33,567 bases of DNA. Origin: Mycobacterium sp. D16Q13. GTDB taxonomy: Bacteria; Actinomycetota; Actinomycetes; Mycobacteriales; Mycobacteriaceae. The translations under genes were made by a program, and so were the position numbers. Of this stretch, positions 7,602 through 16,304 are shown in pieces (positions within the stretch are counted from its first letter, which is position 1; the number at the start of each line of letters is the position of its first letter). A model generated the notes under the pieces. The model made no database searches. It was not told the DNA's origin and saw only the letters and a list, made by a program, of their open reading frames with translations. The stretch is from the NCBI RefSeq assembly GCF_002013375.1, contig NZ_MAEW01000030.1, forward strand, positions 1 to 33,567, given 5' to 3'.

Positions 7602-7862
7602 TCACGTAAAGGTGCGGTGCCCGAGCTCGGTGAAATCCACCTCGACCTCGTCGCCGTCCCGCTGGACCTCGCAGTAGCCACTGCGGCGAAGCTCATCAAG
7701 CGCATCCCATGGCGGCTCTTCGTCAGGCAGGTACCAACCAACGGCCGTCGGCCAATCGCGGTCGTGATGGTGGTCGACGAGCTGATCGACCACCGACGTG
7801 GCCTCGGGGCTGAGCTGAACGGGCTCGGGGCGTTCGCTACGTCTCCGTGAGAACCACTTCAT
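7602..7862 (-). CDS. Small hypothetical protein, 86 aa
   Basis: I do not recognise the family. The product has a basic N terminus (MKWFSRRRSERPEP) and then an acidic, soluble body with a DHHHDRDW segment and a possible winged-helix-like C-terminal half (LDELRRSGYCEVQRDGDEVE). A TANNNT box (TAAACT) ends 6 bases before the ATG, giving a leaderless transcript and supporting the start. It is convergent with the molbindin gene. Confidence 0.6.
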   Translation of the reverse strand: MKWFSRRRSERPEPVQLSPEATSVVDQLVDHHHDRDWPTAVGWYLPDEEPPWDALDELRRSGYCEVQRDGDEVEVDFTELGHRTFT

Positions 7863-7998
7863 GGCAACAGTTTACGAGCACGCCGCCCGTATGTGCGGTC
7901 AGCCTTCCTCCGACATCACCTCGGCCGCCGCACGCTCCCCCGCCCGGATGGCTCAGCGCGGGTCCGAATTCCGTCAACACCCCGGATTGACTCGGGCA

Positions 7999-8589
7999 TT
8001 ACGGAGCGGCAAGCGTGGACAGCATCTTGGCGGTAAGGGTCGTCAACTGCTGCGCTGAGATACCTTGCGGCCGTGCGACACCGATCCGGTAGCACATTGC
8101 CAGGCCCGTGGTGGCGAGGACGAATGCACGCGCCTCAAGCTCGGAATCTGGTAGTGGGCCCAGGTGCTGCAGGAGGTATGTCCGCGAGAGCATATGGAGC
8201 CTTTCTTCGACTCCCGTGAAGGCCTCGACGCGAGTTCCTTGGGATTCGAACGCGCGCACCAGATCGCCTTGCTCACTGAGTATCTCGGTGATGACGCGGA
8301 GGCTGCGCGCGAACGCCTCTACCGGGTCGAGGTTAATGCTCTCGAACACAGCCTCCGTAAACCTCTGCTCGAGGGTATTGATGAGTCTGCGTTGAAGCAC
8401 ATGCGCGATCTCTTCTTTATTCGCAAAATATCGGTATAACAAGCCGATGCTCATCCCTGCCTGCTGAGCAATCCTGTTGGTGGACGTGCCCACGATGCCG
8501 CGTTGCCCGAAAAGGTGAGCGGCCGCTACAAGTATCCGCTCACGAGAGTCTCGTGCACGCTGTTGTACCAGTTCAGAGCCTCTAGCCAT
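7999..8589 (-). CDS. TetR-family transcriptional regulator
   Basis: This 196-residue repressor has the TetR N-terminal helix-turn-helix: RERILVAAAHLFGQRGIVGT (about 16-35), then STNRIAQQAGMSIGLLYRYFANKEEI. The helical C-terminal half is the ligand and dimer domain. I chose ATG 8589 because GGAG lies 5 bases upstream and an open frame to 8628 would run through the operator. It diverges from the MpaB-like gene, and a dyad overlaps both predicted -10 boxes, so it probably represses both itself and that gene. The ligand is unknown. Confidence 0.9.
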   Translation of the reverse strand: MARGSELVQQRARDSRERILVAAAHLFGQRGIVGTSTNRIAQQAGMSIGLLYRYFANKEEIAHVLQRRLINTLEQRFTEAVFESINLDPVEAFARSLRVITEILSEQGDLVRAFESQGTRVEAFTGVEERLHMLSRTYLLQHLGPLPDSELEARAFVLATTGLAMCYRIGVARPQGISAQQLTTLTAKMLSTLAAP

Positions 8590-8602
8590 GATCGCTCCGA
8601 TT

Positions 8603-8637
8603 AGAGTAGAAGGTGAGTTATCGCTCATCTTATTCTC
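8603..8637. promoter_or_regulatory. Dyad operator with divergent -10 boxes
   Basis: GAGTAGAAGGTGAG (8604-8617) and CTCATCTTATTCTC (8624-8637) match as inverted repeats at 11 of 14 positions around a 6-base centre. The minus-strand -10 TACTCT (8603-8608) serves the TetR gene, and the plus-strand -10 TATTCT (8631-8636) lies 6 bases before the MpaB-like ATG. A bound repressor would block both promoters. Confidence 0.55.
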
Positions 8638-8642
8638 TCACC

Positions 8643-9926
8643 ATGAACTCCCCCACATCGATCGCGCCACCGGAGCCCAGTGCTCGGTCGGCAGCCCCCA
8701 CTGCCTTCCGTTGGGATGAGCGTTCTCGATCCTGGGGTCCGTTTACGGCGAGGAGGTGGGTGCGACGTCTGACGGGCTTCGATGTGTTTCCCCGGCCCGA
8801 GGTTGCCGCGGAGTTTGCGCGTCTTCGCACCGTCGGAGATCCGGTCGCCGAACGCTTTGTGGCTGAAACCATCTACGGTGAATTGGGGCGCGAGAGGACC
8901 AACGAACTCGTCGACCGTGCACTGGCCGACTCGGTTGAAGCCGTTCCGGAGGCGCCCGAGTCGATGCGTGCACTGTTCGCTGAATTCGAGAACATCCCTG
9001 AATGGGTGGATCCCGAACTCATCGAGGCCGGTGCGGCTGTCTGGCGACGGTGGGCATATCACATGGGCGCAATGGCCAATGCCGCGACGATGGACACGTA
9101 CACCGAGGGATCACTCGCTGTCCCCCTCGTCCTGGCTGGCGGCTATGCCGGACAGAGCGCCCTGCACCGCTATCTGGAAACAAGCCGTTGGTGGATCGAG
9201 TCGTGCCGACCGGGGGCTGCGTTGACCCCCGGCTCCAGGGCCCGCGAAATATCGATGAAGGTCCGCATCATGCATGTCAGTATTCGAAAAGGCGTACAGC
9301 AGCATGTCGAATGGGATACCCAGCGGTGGGGTCTGCCGATTAGCCAGGCGGAGATGCTACTTACGCTCATGGGCGGCAGCGTCGCTCCGGGCCTGGGTCT
9401 TTATGCGCTGGGCCATATTACGTCCAAGCGTGAGATCGAGGCGTGCATGCATTTCAGCAGGTATCTCGGGCATATGCTTGGCGTACGGTGCGACGCTATC
9501 TATCCGACGAATTTGGCGGACGGTATCCGGATTCTCTACATGTTCGATACGGCCCGGTCCTACGATTCGGGCGAAAACGGTCGCCAGCTCATCGAATCCT
9601 TCGTGCCCTCGTTCGCACCCGCACCGAATGCGGGCCTCGGCGATCGCCTACGCGCCGCTGGACATCTTCGGGTACAGGCTGCACACGCCAGACTCTATGT
9701 CAGGGGCCACATTCGCCGTCAGCACCATATTCCGGCGCCCGGCGGTGGGCTCGCATACCTCATTGCGCGGATTCCGTTGATTCTGACGCTTGAGGCCGCG
9801 CGACGGGTCTGCCCGCCCATTGACCGTCTCTGGCAGTCAATCAACATACGTGCGTGGGAACGTTGGCACGCATGGGCACTGGGTAACGAGGCCGAACAAT
9901 TTGTCGCACCGGAACTTCAGCGTTGA
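8643..9926 (+). CDS. Oxygenase MpaB family (DUF2236) protein
   Basis: This protein of about 427 residues resembles the MpaB/DUF2236 (ER-bound oxygenase) family, related to the haem-dependent latex clearing protein. VRIMHVSIRK at about 207-216 carries a candidate haem-ligand histidine (H211). The reaction cannot be named. I chose ATG 8643 because a TANNNT box ends 6 bases upstream; GTG 8613 lies inside the operator. Residues of about 331-364 look wrong in this frame: they are rich in R, H and Q with poor third-position GC, while the +1 frame there reads PLDIFGYRLHTPDS and VSTIFRR with good codon use. The normal frame then resumes. This suggests two compensating indels. Confidence 0.75.
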   Translation: MNSPTSIAPPEPSARSAAPTAFRWDERSRSWGPFTARRWVRRLTGFDVFPRPEVAAEFARLRTVGDPVAERFVAETIYGELGRERTNELVDRALADSVEAVPEAPESMRALFAEFENIPEWVDPELIEAGAAVWRRWAYHMGAMANAATMDTYTEGSLAVPLVLAGGYAGQSALHRYLETSRWWIESCRPGAALTPGSRAREISMKVRIMHVSIRKGVQQHVEWDTQRWGLPISQAEMLLTLMGGSVAPGLGLYALGHITSKREIEACMHFSRYLGHMLGVRCDAIYPTNLADGIRILYMFDTARSYDSGENGRQLIESFVPSFAPAPNAGLGDRLRAAGHLRVQAAHARLYVRGHIRRQHHIPAPGGGLAYLIARIPLILTLEAARRVCPPIDRLWQSINIRAWERWHAWALGNEAEQFVAPELQR

Positions 9927-9980
9927 CGTTCAGGAGCGCACCGGCGACCAGCCCCGCCGCCTTGGAAGGCAGCTGTTAGC

Positions 9981-10580
9981 GTGACCACCGTGAACTCTTC
10001 GCGTGTGTACCCATCCGTCGCGCTTGCAGCCTGCGCCGCCTCCTTCGTTCTAGCGCTCGCCGCGTGCGGGTCCGATACGGAGGCCAAATCGGCGCCTGCC
10101 GACCCGGCAACCGCGGCCAGTGGGTGCCCAACAGCAGCACCGCAGACCGGTGGCACGCCCGAGTGGACGCAGGCCGGGAGCACCGGCAATGTCGCGGTCA
10201 GTGGATCGACGGATACGGCGGCGCCATCCGTCAACGTGACCGCTCCGTTCAGCGTGACCGAGACCCAGGTGCACACACTGCAGGCCGGTACCGGACCGAT
10301 CGTCGGGGACATAGCCACGGTTTCGGTCTGCTACATGGGTGTCAACGGTCGTGACGGGTCCGTGTTCGACAGCAGCTATAGCCGGGGCGCCCCGGCTCAG
10401 TTTCCGCTGAACGGAGTGGTGCCGGGCTTCAAGAAGGCCATCGCGGGACAGAAGGTCGGGTCCACCGTCGCTGTGGCGATGGTTCCTGCCGACGGCTATC
10501 CGGCCGGTCAGCCCAGCGCTGGCATCCGCCCGGGCGACACACTGGTCTTCGCGATCAAGATCCTCGACGCGTCTAACTGA
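9981..10580 (+). CDS. FKBP-type peptidyl-prolyl isomerase lipoprotein
   Basis: The 199-residue product has a signal peptide with lipobox LAAC (cysteine 29), so it should be lipid-anchored on the outer face of the membrane. A serine/threonine/proline-rich linker leads to an FKBP domain (about 85-196) with the expected VCYMG, FDSS, FPLNGVVPGF, MVPADGYPAG and DTLVFAIKIL blocks. The tryptophan at the floor of the FKBP pocket is phenylalanine (F150), which may lower activity. It would assist folding of exported proteins. The GTG start has GGAAGG about 12 bases upstream, so an internal GTG four codons later is possible. Confidence 0.88.
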   Translation: MTTVNSSRVYPSVALAACAASFVLALAACGSDTEAKSAPADPATAASGCPTAAPQTGGTPEWTQAGSTGNVAVSGSTDTAAPSVNVTAPFSVTETQVHTLQAGTGPIVGDIATVSVCYMGVNGRDGSVFDSSYSRGAPAQFPLNGVVPGFKKAIAGQKVGSTVAVAMVPADGYPAGQPSAGIRPGDTLVFAIKILDASN

Positions 10581-10581
10581 T

Positions 10582-11466
10582 TCATCGGGCCGGCTCGGGC
10601 GCCGTCGACTGCGCGTTCTCGACGGCACCGAACGCGGCCACTGCCACCGCCGCGACAACCGCGACCAGGAATGCGACGGCGACCAGCCAGCCCAGTCCCG
10701 GGCGGGCGCTGTCGCCTAACAGCACGACACCGGTGACGCCGGGCACGACCGTCTCCCCCACCACCAATGCCGCCGCCGCACCGTTGACCGAACCCACTTG
10801 CAGCGCAACGGTAAACAAATAGAAGCCACCCACCCCCGCGAGGATCACCGCGTAGGCGGCTGGATCGGACAGCATGACCTTCACGCGCAACGGATCGAGT
10901 CCATCGAGGACCCTGACCGCGACAGCCATTGCCCCATAGAGAATCCCGGCGCACAATCCCGCCGGGATCGCGGCGCGGGTGCCAAGCAGGCGGATAGAGC
11001 CGAGGCCAGTGAGCAGCACCACCGCTGACGCGATCAGCACGCCCCAGTGCACGGACACCGGTGCGGCGTCCTCGCCGCGATGCCCGGCTGTCGTTGCGAG
11101 GACGCATAACGACAGCAGCACGGCCGAGATTGCCAGCCAGTCCCGTCGTTGCAGACGCACACCCAGTACGGCGATGCCGAGCACCGCGGTGACCACAAGG
11201 TTGGCGCTCATGATCGTCTGGGAGAGGAACAGCGGAATCAACCGCGCCGACACCAGACTGCCCGCGAACCCGACGAGATCGAGAACCATCCCGGCGATGA
11301 ATGCCGGAGTCAGCATCGCGGCAATCGTCGATTTCAGCGTGGAGGCACCGTCGTCGCTCATGCCGTGAACTTTCGCCGCGGATTGACGGGCACCGTAACC
11401 CTGCAGAACCGACGCGGTCCCATACCCAAGGCACGCGAGCACGGCCGCCGCGATGCCGATCAGCAT
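10582..11466 (-). CDS. DMT-superfamily (EamA-like) membrane transporter
   Basis: This 294-residue protein has about nine or ten hydrophobic helices arranged as two similar halves, as in drug/metabolite transporters. The opening LIGIAAAVLACLGYGTASVLQGYGAR and a second-half GAAAALVVGETVVPG fit this superfamily. The substrate is unknown. It converges tail-to-tail with the FKBP gene, with one base between the stop codons. No clear ribosome binding site precedes ATG 11466. Confidence 0.82.
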   Translation of the reverse strand: MLIGIAAAVLACLGYGTASVLQGYGARQSAAKVHGMSDDGASTLKSTIAAMLTPAFIAGMVLDLVGFAGSLVSARLIPLFLSQTIMSANLVVTAVLGIAVLGVRLQRRDWLAISAVLLSLCVLATTAGHRGEDAAPVSVHWGVLIASAVVLLTGLGSIRLLGTRAAIPAGLCAGILYGAMAVAVRVLDGLDPLRVKVMLSDPAAYAVILAGVGGFYLFTVALQVGSVNGAAAALVVGETVVPGVTGVVLLGDSARPGLGWLVAVAFLVAVVAAVAVAAFGAVENAQSTAPEPAR

Positions 11467-11574
11467 GGAGTAGCAGTGTCATTGCGTGCGGTCATCGACA
11501 TCGGTCGATTCTACTTACGGTTGGTTCGGCGACTCCGGTTAGACCGGCCGAGGCCTCCCCTTTGGGGCCGATGT

Positions 11575-13299
11575 TTACGAGTACATCTGCTGAATGAGCT
11601 CGTCGTAGCGGGCGTCGATTGACTTGCGTTTGAGTTTGTGTGTCGGTGTCAGGTAATCGCCACCGGGCTCCCATGTTTCGGGCAGGACGGTGAACCTCTT
11701 GATTTGTTCCACGCGAGACAGTTTGGCGTTCGCCGCGGCGATCCCGGTCTCGACTGCTTGGTGGATTGCAGGTTCCGACGCGTACCGGGTCTTCGCATCG
11801 GGGTCCAGACAGATCAATGCGGTGTTGTACGGGCGTGCGTCACCGATCACCGCCACAACCCCGACGAGTGCGCAGTTGGCCGCTATCGTGTTTTCGATGT
11901 TCGTGGGTGACATGTTCTTGCCGGCGGCGTTGATGATCAGTTCTTTCTTCCGATCGATGATGGACAGGAAGCCCTCCTCATCGATGGACCCGATATCGCC
12001 GGTGTGCAACCAGCGATTGGAATCAATTGTTTCGCCGGTCTTTTCGGGATCCTTCCGGTAGCCACGCATCACCATCGGCCCGCGCACCAGCACCTCGCCG
12101 TCGTCGGCGAGGATGATTTCCGCGCCGGGTACCGGCCGCCCAACGGTACCGATCTTGATGCGGGTCGGCAGATTGACGGTCACCGCAGCGGTGCATTCCG
12201 ACATCCCCCAGCCCTCGCACAGCGGGACCCCGAGTCCGAGAATGAACTCGTGCACCTCGGGCGGGATGGGTGCGGCGCCGGTGACCGCGAGGCGTATCTG
12301 GTCCATGCCGAGTTGTGCGCGCACCTTCGACAACACCATCCGATCCGCGAATCCGTACCGGATACTGCCCAAGACATGAAGGCGCCCTCCGGCCGACTCG
12401 ATGCGGGCCTTGGCTTGCCCGGTCGCGAACGCCCACCGTGCCAGGCGCCGCTTCACTGGACTGGGCTCATCGGCAATCCGCTGTTCGAGTGCCGCCTTGA
12501 GCTTCACCCAGATGCGTGGCACGCCGAGGAACGCGGTTGGCCGCACGACGGTCAACGCGGCAAGCACCTGTTTGACGTCGGGCACCGTGGTCACGGTGAC
12601 GCCGTGCAAGAGGTTTGTGTAGTGGGCGAACCAGCGGTTGGCCGCGTGGGCGTCCGGCAGGTAGGAGATCACCCGATCCGCCGCACCAATTCCGCCGAAA
12701 TCGTCAGTGATACGGGCGTTCTCGATGAAGTTGGTGTGTGTGAGCTCCACCCCCTTCGGTGGACCCGTGGTGCCGGACGTGTACACGATTGTCAGCAGGT
12801 CATCGGGCCGCACGGACCGCCAGGTGGCGTCGAAATCGAAGTCGCCGGCGGAGGATGATTCAAGCGCACTCAGACTGATGACGCCGCCGGCCTCCCCGTC
12901 GACACAGATCACATGTTCGACCTTGCCGCCGTGCGCGACCGCGGCGAGCACCGTGGGCAGAAAAAGCTTCTCGCAGATCACCACGCGGTTTCCGGCGTTC
13001 TCGAACTGGTACGCGAGCACTGCTGCGGGATTGGTGTTGTACACGGAGAACGGCGTCGCGCCGGTGTGTAAGACCGCTGTGTCGCAGAGATGGAATTCAG
13101 GCCGGTTTGTCAGCATCAAGGCGACGGTGTCTCCCGGTGCGACCCCGATAGCGGCCAGGCCGGACGCTATCGCGCGGACCCGCTGCGCATACTGTCGCCA
13201 GGTAAGGGCGGTCGCACCGTCGGCGCTGCGGATCGCCACGACGTCGGGTTGGCGTGCGGCAACGGACTGGAACGATTCGACCAATGTTCGCGGCGTCAT
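11575..13299 (-). CDS. Long-chain fatty-acid-CoA ligase (FadD family)
   Basis: This 574-residue adenylate-forming enzyme activates a carboxylic acid with ATP and joins it to CoA. The P-loop-like motif YTSGTTGPPKG lies at 173-183, GWGMSECT at about 363-370, TGD at 433-435, DRKKELI at 449-455, and the C-terminal LTPTHKLKRK carries the catalytic lysine region (about 550-559). I chose ATG 13299 because GAAGG lies upstream and the open frame further up overlaps the SDR gene. It is fourth in the thioesterase-ALDH-SDR-FadD series, 10 bases after the SDR stop. The chain length is unknown. Confidence 0.93.
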   Translation of the reverse strand: MTPRTLVESFQSVAARQPDVVAIRSADGATALTWRQYAQRVRAIASGLAAIGVAPGDTVALMLTNRPEFHLCDTAVLHTGATPFSVYNTNPAAVLAYQFENAGNRVVICEKLFLPTVLAAVAHGGKVEHVICVDGEAGGVISLSALESSSAGDFDFDATWRSVRPDDLLTIVYTSGTTGPPKGVELTHTNFIENARITDDFGGIGAADRVISYLPDAHAANRWFAHYTNLLHGVTVTTVPDVKQVLAALTVVRPTAFLGVPRIWVKLKAALEQRIADEPSPVKRRLARWAFATGQAKARIESAGGRLHVLGSIRYGFADRMVLSKVRAQLGMDQIRLAVTGAAPIPPEVHEFILGLGVPLCEGWGMSECTAAVTVNLPTRIKIGTVGRPVPGAEIILADDGEVLVRGPMVMRGYRKDPEKTGETIDSNRWLHTGDIGSIDEEGFLSIIDRKKELIINAAGKNMSPTNIENTIAANCALVGVVAVIGDARPYNTALICLDPDAKTRYASEPAIHQAVETGIAAANAKLSRVEQIKRFTVLPETWEPGGDYLTPTHKLKRKSIDARYDELIQQMYS

Positions 13300-13309
13300 A
13301 TATCTGCCT

Positions 13310-14146
13310 TCACCTTTCACCGCGGGCGCGGTCCTCATACGCCTTGCGCTGCGCCGTGTCGACGTTGTCAGTGAAGACGTGATCTCCGCCAAAGAGCGTG
13401 GTGAACCCTTCCGCAATGACGCGCGGCATGAATTTCTGCGATGAAATGAGTGCGCCAGCCAACCGAGTGACTCGTACCTTGGGCCGCGGGTTGATAATGA
13501 GATCGACTATGGCGTGGGCGATATCACTAGGCTCGGCGTTCTTGAGGCCCTTGATACCCGTTGTGCCCGAAGTCAGTTCGGTATTCACAAACGATGGCAG
13601 CACCGTCGAGAAGTGCACTCCCGTCTTCCGGTTTTCTACGCGCACCGCGTCTGTGAAGCCTACGACCGCATGCTTGCTCGCGCAGTAGGTAGCGAGCCCG
13701 GCCGTGTAGGTCTCGCCGGCCAGCGATGCGACGTTGATGACATGCCCCGATGTGCGCGGAACCATGCGCTGCGCAGCGAGTTTCGTTCCGATGATCACTC
13801 CGTACACGTTGATGTCGAGGATGCGCCGGGTCACCGTGTCCGGCTCGTCGGTCAGCTGGCCGACCGGCATGATTCCCGCGTTGTTGATCAGCACGTCCAG
13901 CGTCCCGAGTTCACGTTCCACGTCGTCAAGGAATGCCGTGAACGACGCGAGATCGGTGACATCCAGCCGGCTCGCGAACGCGTCGATATCCGCGCCGGAC
14001 TGCTTGGCCGCGACCTCGTCGACATCGCCGATGGCCACCTTGGCGCCCAGCGCGCGCAAGGTCGAAGCCGTCGCGAATCCGATACCGCGCGCGCCACCGG
14101 TGACAGCGATTACCCTGCCGCGCAAAATATTTGAATTGTTCTTCAT
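13310..14146 (-). CDS. Short-chain dehydrogenase/reductase (SDR)
   Basis: This 278-residue classical SDR has the cofactor motif TGGARGIG (16-23), the acidic residue in IGDVDE after strand 2, which favours NAD(H), NNAG (88-91), and the catalytic S141, Y154 and K158 (YCASK). ATG 14146 has AAGGAG upstream and overlaps the ALDH stop as ATGA, so translation is coupled. In this operon it probably oxidises an alcohol to the aldehyde used by the neighbouring ALDH, which is inference. The long C-terminal tail after residue 245 resembles membrane-associated lipid SDRs of actinobacteria. Confidence 0.92.
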   Translation of the reverse strand: MKNNSNILRGRVIAVTGGARGIGFATASTLRALGAKVAIGDVDEVAAKQSGADIDAFASRLDVTDLASFTAFLDDVERELGTLDVLINNAGIMPVGQLTDEPDTVTRRILDINVYGVIIGTKLAAQRMVPRTSGHVINVASLAGETYTAGLATYCASKHAVVGFTDAVRVENRKTGVHFSTVLPSFVNTELTSGTTGIKGLKNAEPSDIAHAIVDLIINPRPKVRVTRLAGALISSQKFMPRVIAEGFTTLFGGDHVFTDNVDTAQRKAYEDRARGER

Positions 14147-15708
14147 CGAACTTTCTCCTTTGATAAGCCGATTCGACGCAGGCCCTGTGCACCAATAGCA
14201 CGCATGGCACCGAAAGCGACTCGGATCCGGGTCTTGGAATAGGGAAACCACATGGGTTCGTTGATCACCGGCGGCAGACGTGGCTCCGTGATAGCGGTCT
14301 GTCGGCAGTACTTGCGCACGCCGGCCGCCCCGCCCCAGCGTGACCCGACACCGGATTGCTTCCAGCCGCCCATCGGCAAGGCGAAACTGAACAAATTCGC
14401 GATGGTGTCGTTGATGTTGACCGCGCCGGCATCGAGCTTCCTGGCGACCCGACGCCCGCGCGCCTGGTCGCGAGTCCACACCGATGCCGACAAACCGTAG
14501 CGTGAGTCGTTCGCATGCCGAATCGCCTCGTCCTCGTCGGCAACCTTCATCACCGGAATCGTCGGGCCGAACGTCTCCTCGTGAATGCAGGACATCGATT
14601 GGTTCACGTCGACGAGTACCGTCGGCTCGAAGAATGTGCCGCGGCCAGTGGGCTTTCCGCCAATAGTCGCGCGTGCGCCGGCCGCAATCGCCTCATCGAC
14701 GTGTCGCTGGACGATATCGCGCTGAGTCATGTTCGCCATTGGCCCGGTGTCGAAGCGGAAACCTCTGTCATCCTGCCCCTGACGCAGTTCACGGACACGC
14801 TGCGTGAGTTTCGAGACGAACTCGTCGTAGACGGGCGCCTCGACGTACACGCGCTCGACCGAGACACAGACCTGGCCGGCGTTGAACAACGCGCCCCAGG
14901 CAATACCGTGCGCAGCGCGGTCGATATCCGCATCGGCCAGTACCAGCGCGGGATCCTTCCCGCCGAGCTCCAGACTGTACGGCTTCAGCTGCTCGACACA
15001 TCGCCGCGCGATACTTCGACCGGTGCTCGTCGAGCCGGTGAACTGCACGTAGTCGACAGCGTCGACCACCGCCCCACCGGTATTGGCACGCCCTGTCGCG
15101 ACCGCGAAAACCTTTGGTGCGCCGATTTCGTCCCAGCCCCGTGCGAGCTCCAGTGCGCTGAGTGGGGTCACCTCGGACGGTTTCAGCAGTACGGCGGCAC
15201 CGGCCATGAGTGCGGGCGGAACATCAAGTCCAGCCATAGCGAGGGGAAAGTTCCATGGGGCGATGACGCCGACTAGCGGATAGGGCCGGTATGTGGTTGT
15301 GAGCGTCTTCGTCCAGCCGAGTGGGCTGTGCGGTCTTGGCCGCTCGTCGGCCAGGAACTTGCCCGCATTGCGAGCGAAGTAGTTGATCAGGTCAACCCAT
15401 GCAGGGACCTCGAATTCTGCCTCGGCGCGCGGCTTGCCGGTCTCGGACTGCAAGACATCGGCGATATGCGCCGAATGGTCGAGAAGCCACGACTGAAACG
15501 TGAAGAGCCAGCGGGCTCGGCCCTTGTGTCCCAGGGCTTCCCACTCCCCCTGCCCCTGCCGCAAGGCGAGCGCCTTCTCGGCGACCGACTCTGTGGACTC
15601 GTCGATGACCTTGCCGACCAATCGACCGTCGGCCGGGTTGTGTACATCGACGGTGGGCCGCTGATCCAGAGCCCGGTTTGTGCTTGCCTCCATGGCGAGT
15701 TCCTTCAT
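14143..15708 (-). CDS. NAD(P)-dependent aldehyde dehydrogenase
   Basis: This 521-residue ALDH oxidises an aldehyde to a carboxylate. The visible active-site elements are PWNFPL (151-156), FTGSTSTG (223-230), the general base E247 in LELGG and the nucleophile C281 in NAGQVCVSVERVYVE. An extra C-terminal tail of about 40 residues is basic and may associate with membranes. ATG 15708 overlaps the thioesterase stop (ATGA) and the 3' end overlaps the SDR start the same way, so the three genes are translationally coupled. The likely substrate is a medium- or long-chain aldehyde delivered by the SDR, with FadD using the product. Confidence 0.94.
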   Translation of the reverse strand: MKELAMEASTNRALDQRPTVDVHNPADGRLVGKVIDESTESVAEKALALRQGQGEWEALGHKGRARWLFTFQSWLLDHSAHIADVLQSETGKPRAEAEFEVPAWVDLINYFARNAGKFLADERPRPHSPLGWTKTLTTTYRPYPLVGVIAPWNFPLAMAGLDVPPALMAGAAVLLKPSEVTPLSALELARGWDEIGAPKVFAVATGRANTGGAVVDAVDYVQFTGSTSTGRSIARRCVEQLKPYSLELGGKDPALVLADADIDRAAHGIAWGALFNAGQVCVSVERVYVEAPVYDEFVSKLTQRVRELRQGQDDRGFRFDTGPMANMTQRDIVQRHVDEAIAAGARATIGGKPTGRGTFFEPTVLVDVNQSMSCIHEETFGPTIPVMKVADEDEAIRHANDSRYGLSASVWTRDQARGRRVARKLDAGAVNINDTIANLFSFALPMGGWKQSGVGSRWGGAAGVRKYCRQTAITEPRLPPVINEPMWFPYSKTRIRVAFGAMRAIGAQGLRRIGLSKEKVR

Positions 15709-16214
15709 GACGGTGTGGATTCGCCGGAAGTGCGGATCTGATAGGTGCCATGCGTGGTGGCCACTGTCGCGCCGGAGTTATCAGTCAGGACAGCATCAAG
15801 CACGAACTCGGTTCTGCCGGTTATCCGGACTTCTTGTTGCATGCGGTCGATCGTGGCCGCGCCCAGTGACGCCCGCGCCCGCACATCGGTGGTCGCGGGC
15901 CGTCGATAACGAATCTGAAGGTCCTTCACGGTCGGGTAGAACCGTGCCGCATCGAAATTCGGAAAGAACAGGGCGCCACCGAGCAGCTCTGCGGCACCGA
16001 ATAGTGCGCCCGCATACATGGTGCCGATGTGGTTGCTGTTGCCCGCCAGTGGTACCACCGTGACCGCGTGCTCGGGCCCGACCTCAAGAACCCGGATGCC
16101 CAGTTGGTGCATCGCCGGGACGGCGTGCTCCATCCCGGCATTGATCATTGCGGCCAGTGCATCCATATCGGAGTGGGTGCCCCCACCCGCACTTACGTGG
16201 TCTGCGATCGCCAT
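15705..16214 (-). CDS. Hotdog-fold thioesterase (DUF4442/YiiD-C-like)
   Basis: This 169-residue protein has the hotdog helix segment NHIGTMYAGALFGAAELLGGALF (about 78-100) typical of DUF4442 and PaaI-like proteins, preceded by a short N-terminal helix. It probably hydrolyses an acyl-CoA thioester or binds a lipid-CoA. GAAGGAG precedes ATG 16214. It is the first gene of the four-gene minus-strand operon and lies directly downstream of the duplicated operator shared with the divergent TetR gene. Confidence 0.82.
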   Translation of the reverse strand: MAIADHVSAGGGTHSDMDALAAMINAGMEHAVPAMHQLGIRVLEVGPEHAVTVVPLAGNSNHIGTMYAGALFGAAELLGGALFFPNFDAARFYPTVKDLQIRYRRPATTDVRARASLGAATIDRMQQEVRITGRTEFVLDAVLTDNSGATVATTHGTYQIRTSGESTPS

Positions 16215-16232
16215 TGGATACTCCTTCGAAAA

Positions 16233-16287
16233 ACAGGGCACGTGCCCCGCAACTAACCTAGGCGATGTTACGGGGCACTTGCCCCGT
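16233..16287. promoter_or_regulatory. Two copies of a palindromic TetR operator
   Basis: Site 1 is ACAGGGCA-CG-TGCCCCGC (16233-16250) and site 2 is ACGGGGCA-CT-TGCCCCGT (16270-16287). They share half-sites of the form GGGCA/TGCCC and their centres are 37 bases apart. They lie between the divergent thioesterase operon and the TetR gene, with the TetR -10 (TAGAGT, 16293-16298) just beyond site 2. This fits autoregulation together with repression of the operon. Confidence 0.75.
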
Positions 16288-16304
16288 TTGGCTAGAGTGG
16301 AGTC

